Part shown: positions 63,170-64,000 of the stretch, one piece after another
Layout: the number at the start of each line of letters is the position of its first letter
How positions within the stretch are numbered: the first letter of the stretch is position 1
Assembly (NCBI RefSeq): GCF_040869045.1
Contig: NC_090321.1
Location: forward strand, 180,949,596-181,013,595
Length of the DNA stretch: 64,000 bases
Source of the DNA: Eurosta solidaginis
Taxonomy: Eukaryota > Arthropoda > Insecta > Diptera > Tephritidae
Direction: 5' to 3'
The notes under the pieces: generated by a model
What the model was told of the DNA's origin: nothing
Databases searched by the model: none
What the model saw: the letters and a program-made list of their open reading frames with translations, nothing else
Made by a program: the position numbers and the translations under genes

Positions 63170-63710
63170 TGTGACGAATATTAGCATCACTAGCCTGTTA
63201 CTGGTATCACTAAGCTGATACTAAGCAGCCACTCGTATGTACGTAAGCAAATAAATCATCATTTACACACATATGTACATACAAGGCAACGAAGAAATAC
63301 TCGCAAACACATGCAATCATCAGCCGAAGTAGTACTCACGCAAACACCCGCATATGGCTATAAGAGAAACATAAACTACAAATAGTTTACATGTATGTAT
63401 ATAGCTAATAACCAAGCAAGGGATACAATTGTTCTGGAATATAGTTTCGCGAAATGACTAGACCTTAGGAGAAATGGATGAACGAGAAAACTGAGAGTAT
63501 AAAAGCAGCGCAAGCTGAGGAATCAGTAATCAGTTTTGATTTAAGCACGCTATTGGTTGTGAAGTATAAGTGTTATTGTGAAGTACTTTCAAAGTAGTCT
63601 AATAAAGACCATTTTGCATTATTGAATATTCGAGTTATTTATTCAACAGTTTAGCGATTCGAACGCTATCAGAAGGTTTGGAATAGCGGAATTTCCCGAA
63701 ATTCGTTACA
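63170..63710 (+). mobile_element. Solo LTR, Ty3/gypsy-like, 4-bp TSD
   Basis: 541 bp from TGTGACGAATATTAGC to GAAATTCGTTACA. The termini form the expected TG...CA and a 10-bp imperfect inverted repeat (TGTGACGAAT / ATTCGTTACA). GTAT flanks both sides (63166-63169 and 63711-63714). Inside are a TATA-like GAGTATAAAAGCAGCG at about 63495, a GTTTTGATTTAAGC start-region candidate and an AATAAAG polyadenylation signal at about 63600. No gag/pol or second LTR is in the window, so this is a solo LTR left by LTR-LTR recombination. Orientation is set by the TATA and poly(A) order. Confidence 0.85.
63497..63606 (+). promoter_or_regulatory. LTR promoter and poly(A) signals
   Basis: TATAAAA at about 63499 followed about 100 bp later by AATAAAG, the usual U3-R order in an insect LTR. 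It could still drive transcription into the right flank, but no gene is seen there. Confidence 0.45.
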
Positions 63711-63714
63711 GTAT

Positions 63715-64000
63715 TCTAAAGGTTCAAAATATGGTTGGCCTCATGAAATCATTTCATGGGCTAAATAAATTTGAGTCTACGTAAATTTTAAGCATTTTCA
63801 CTCTCTAAATCTTTGACTCAGATTCAAGCGCCATGAAAAAACCTACTTCACAGATGTCGTATTTTGATAAAATTTTCCACTGGACGTAATTAGTCGATAT
63901 CCCTAAAAAGATTGTAAGGCACATTAGCAATGCCTACTCATTTTTAACAACTGTTTCTGTATAATTGTCACGGACGGGACATACTTCAATGTTGAATTAT
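63715..64000. other. AT-rich spacer to window end
   Basis: Nothing recognised. Confidence 0.3.

Overview
This window is repeat-dominated, AT-rich nuclear DNA of an insect, most likely a higher fly and probably a tephritid fruit fly. That identification is inference: it rests on my recognising several interspersed families (the element ending in AACAAGTAAGGAAGG with its GGGCGTGGC blocks, the CAA-tailed element, two tRNA-like SINEs) as fly-type repeats. I see no convincing host protein-coding gene. Every long or family-recognisable reading frame belongs to a mobile element, mostly 5'-truncated, frameshifted or split.

Layout. 0-3.5 kb: a CAA-tailed SINE-like element inside an older hAT-type MITE, a decayed LINE, degenerate tandem repeats and a tRNA-like SINE. 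4.6-6.1, 10.1-15.1, 31.1-34.0, 36.2-38.1 and 43.5-48.0 kb: six copies of one large non-coding interspersed family (called GGGCGTGG here), carrying from 0 to about 23 units of a 130-bp internal tandem repeat. 15.6-35.9 kb: short TIR elements and palindromes, several with clear target-site duplications (TSDs), mixed with LINE tails: RNase H/zinc-knuckle ends at 16.5-17.4, 23.0 and 34.9-35.9 kb, a 5'-truncated LINE with RNase H at 32.0-33.8 kb, and a nested RTE-type tail at 35.0-35.5 kb. 38.1-40.7 kb: a 2.6-kb hAT-type foldback with giant arms and a G-rich 45-bp array. 40.7-42.0 kb: nested TIR elements. 48.1-48.7 kb: a pure-pyrimidine CTTTT tract. 50 and 52.6 kb: tRNA-like SINEs, the second breaking a short psq/pogo-like reading frame. 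55.2-57.4 kb: another foldback holding a truncated LINE and a hammerhead-like motif. 58.5-59.9 kb: pieces of an RTE-type LINE whose endonuclease is split by a CAA element. 60.1-62.6 kb: a LINE with an intact reverse-transcriptase frame and a 3' UTR packed with hairpins. 63.2-63.7 kb: a solo LTR.

The coding parts do not work together as a pathway. They record successive nested insertions, and several junctions give relative ages. The most interesting signals are non-coding: (i) CUGANGA-stem-GAAA hammerhead-type motifs at 14.3 and 55.6 kb, with a decayed candidate at 23.5 kb; (ii) a LINE 3' UTR with six GGAATC-GCATTCC hairpins kept in two copies; (iii) the G-rich foldback hAT; (iv) a SINE-like element with a fixed 5' end and the same CAA tail as a LINE in the window, suggesting a SINE/LINE partnership; (v) a repeat family whose tRNA-like core has conserved sequence upstream of it.

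All calls were made by reading the sequence without database searches. Boundaries given without a TSD are approximate.
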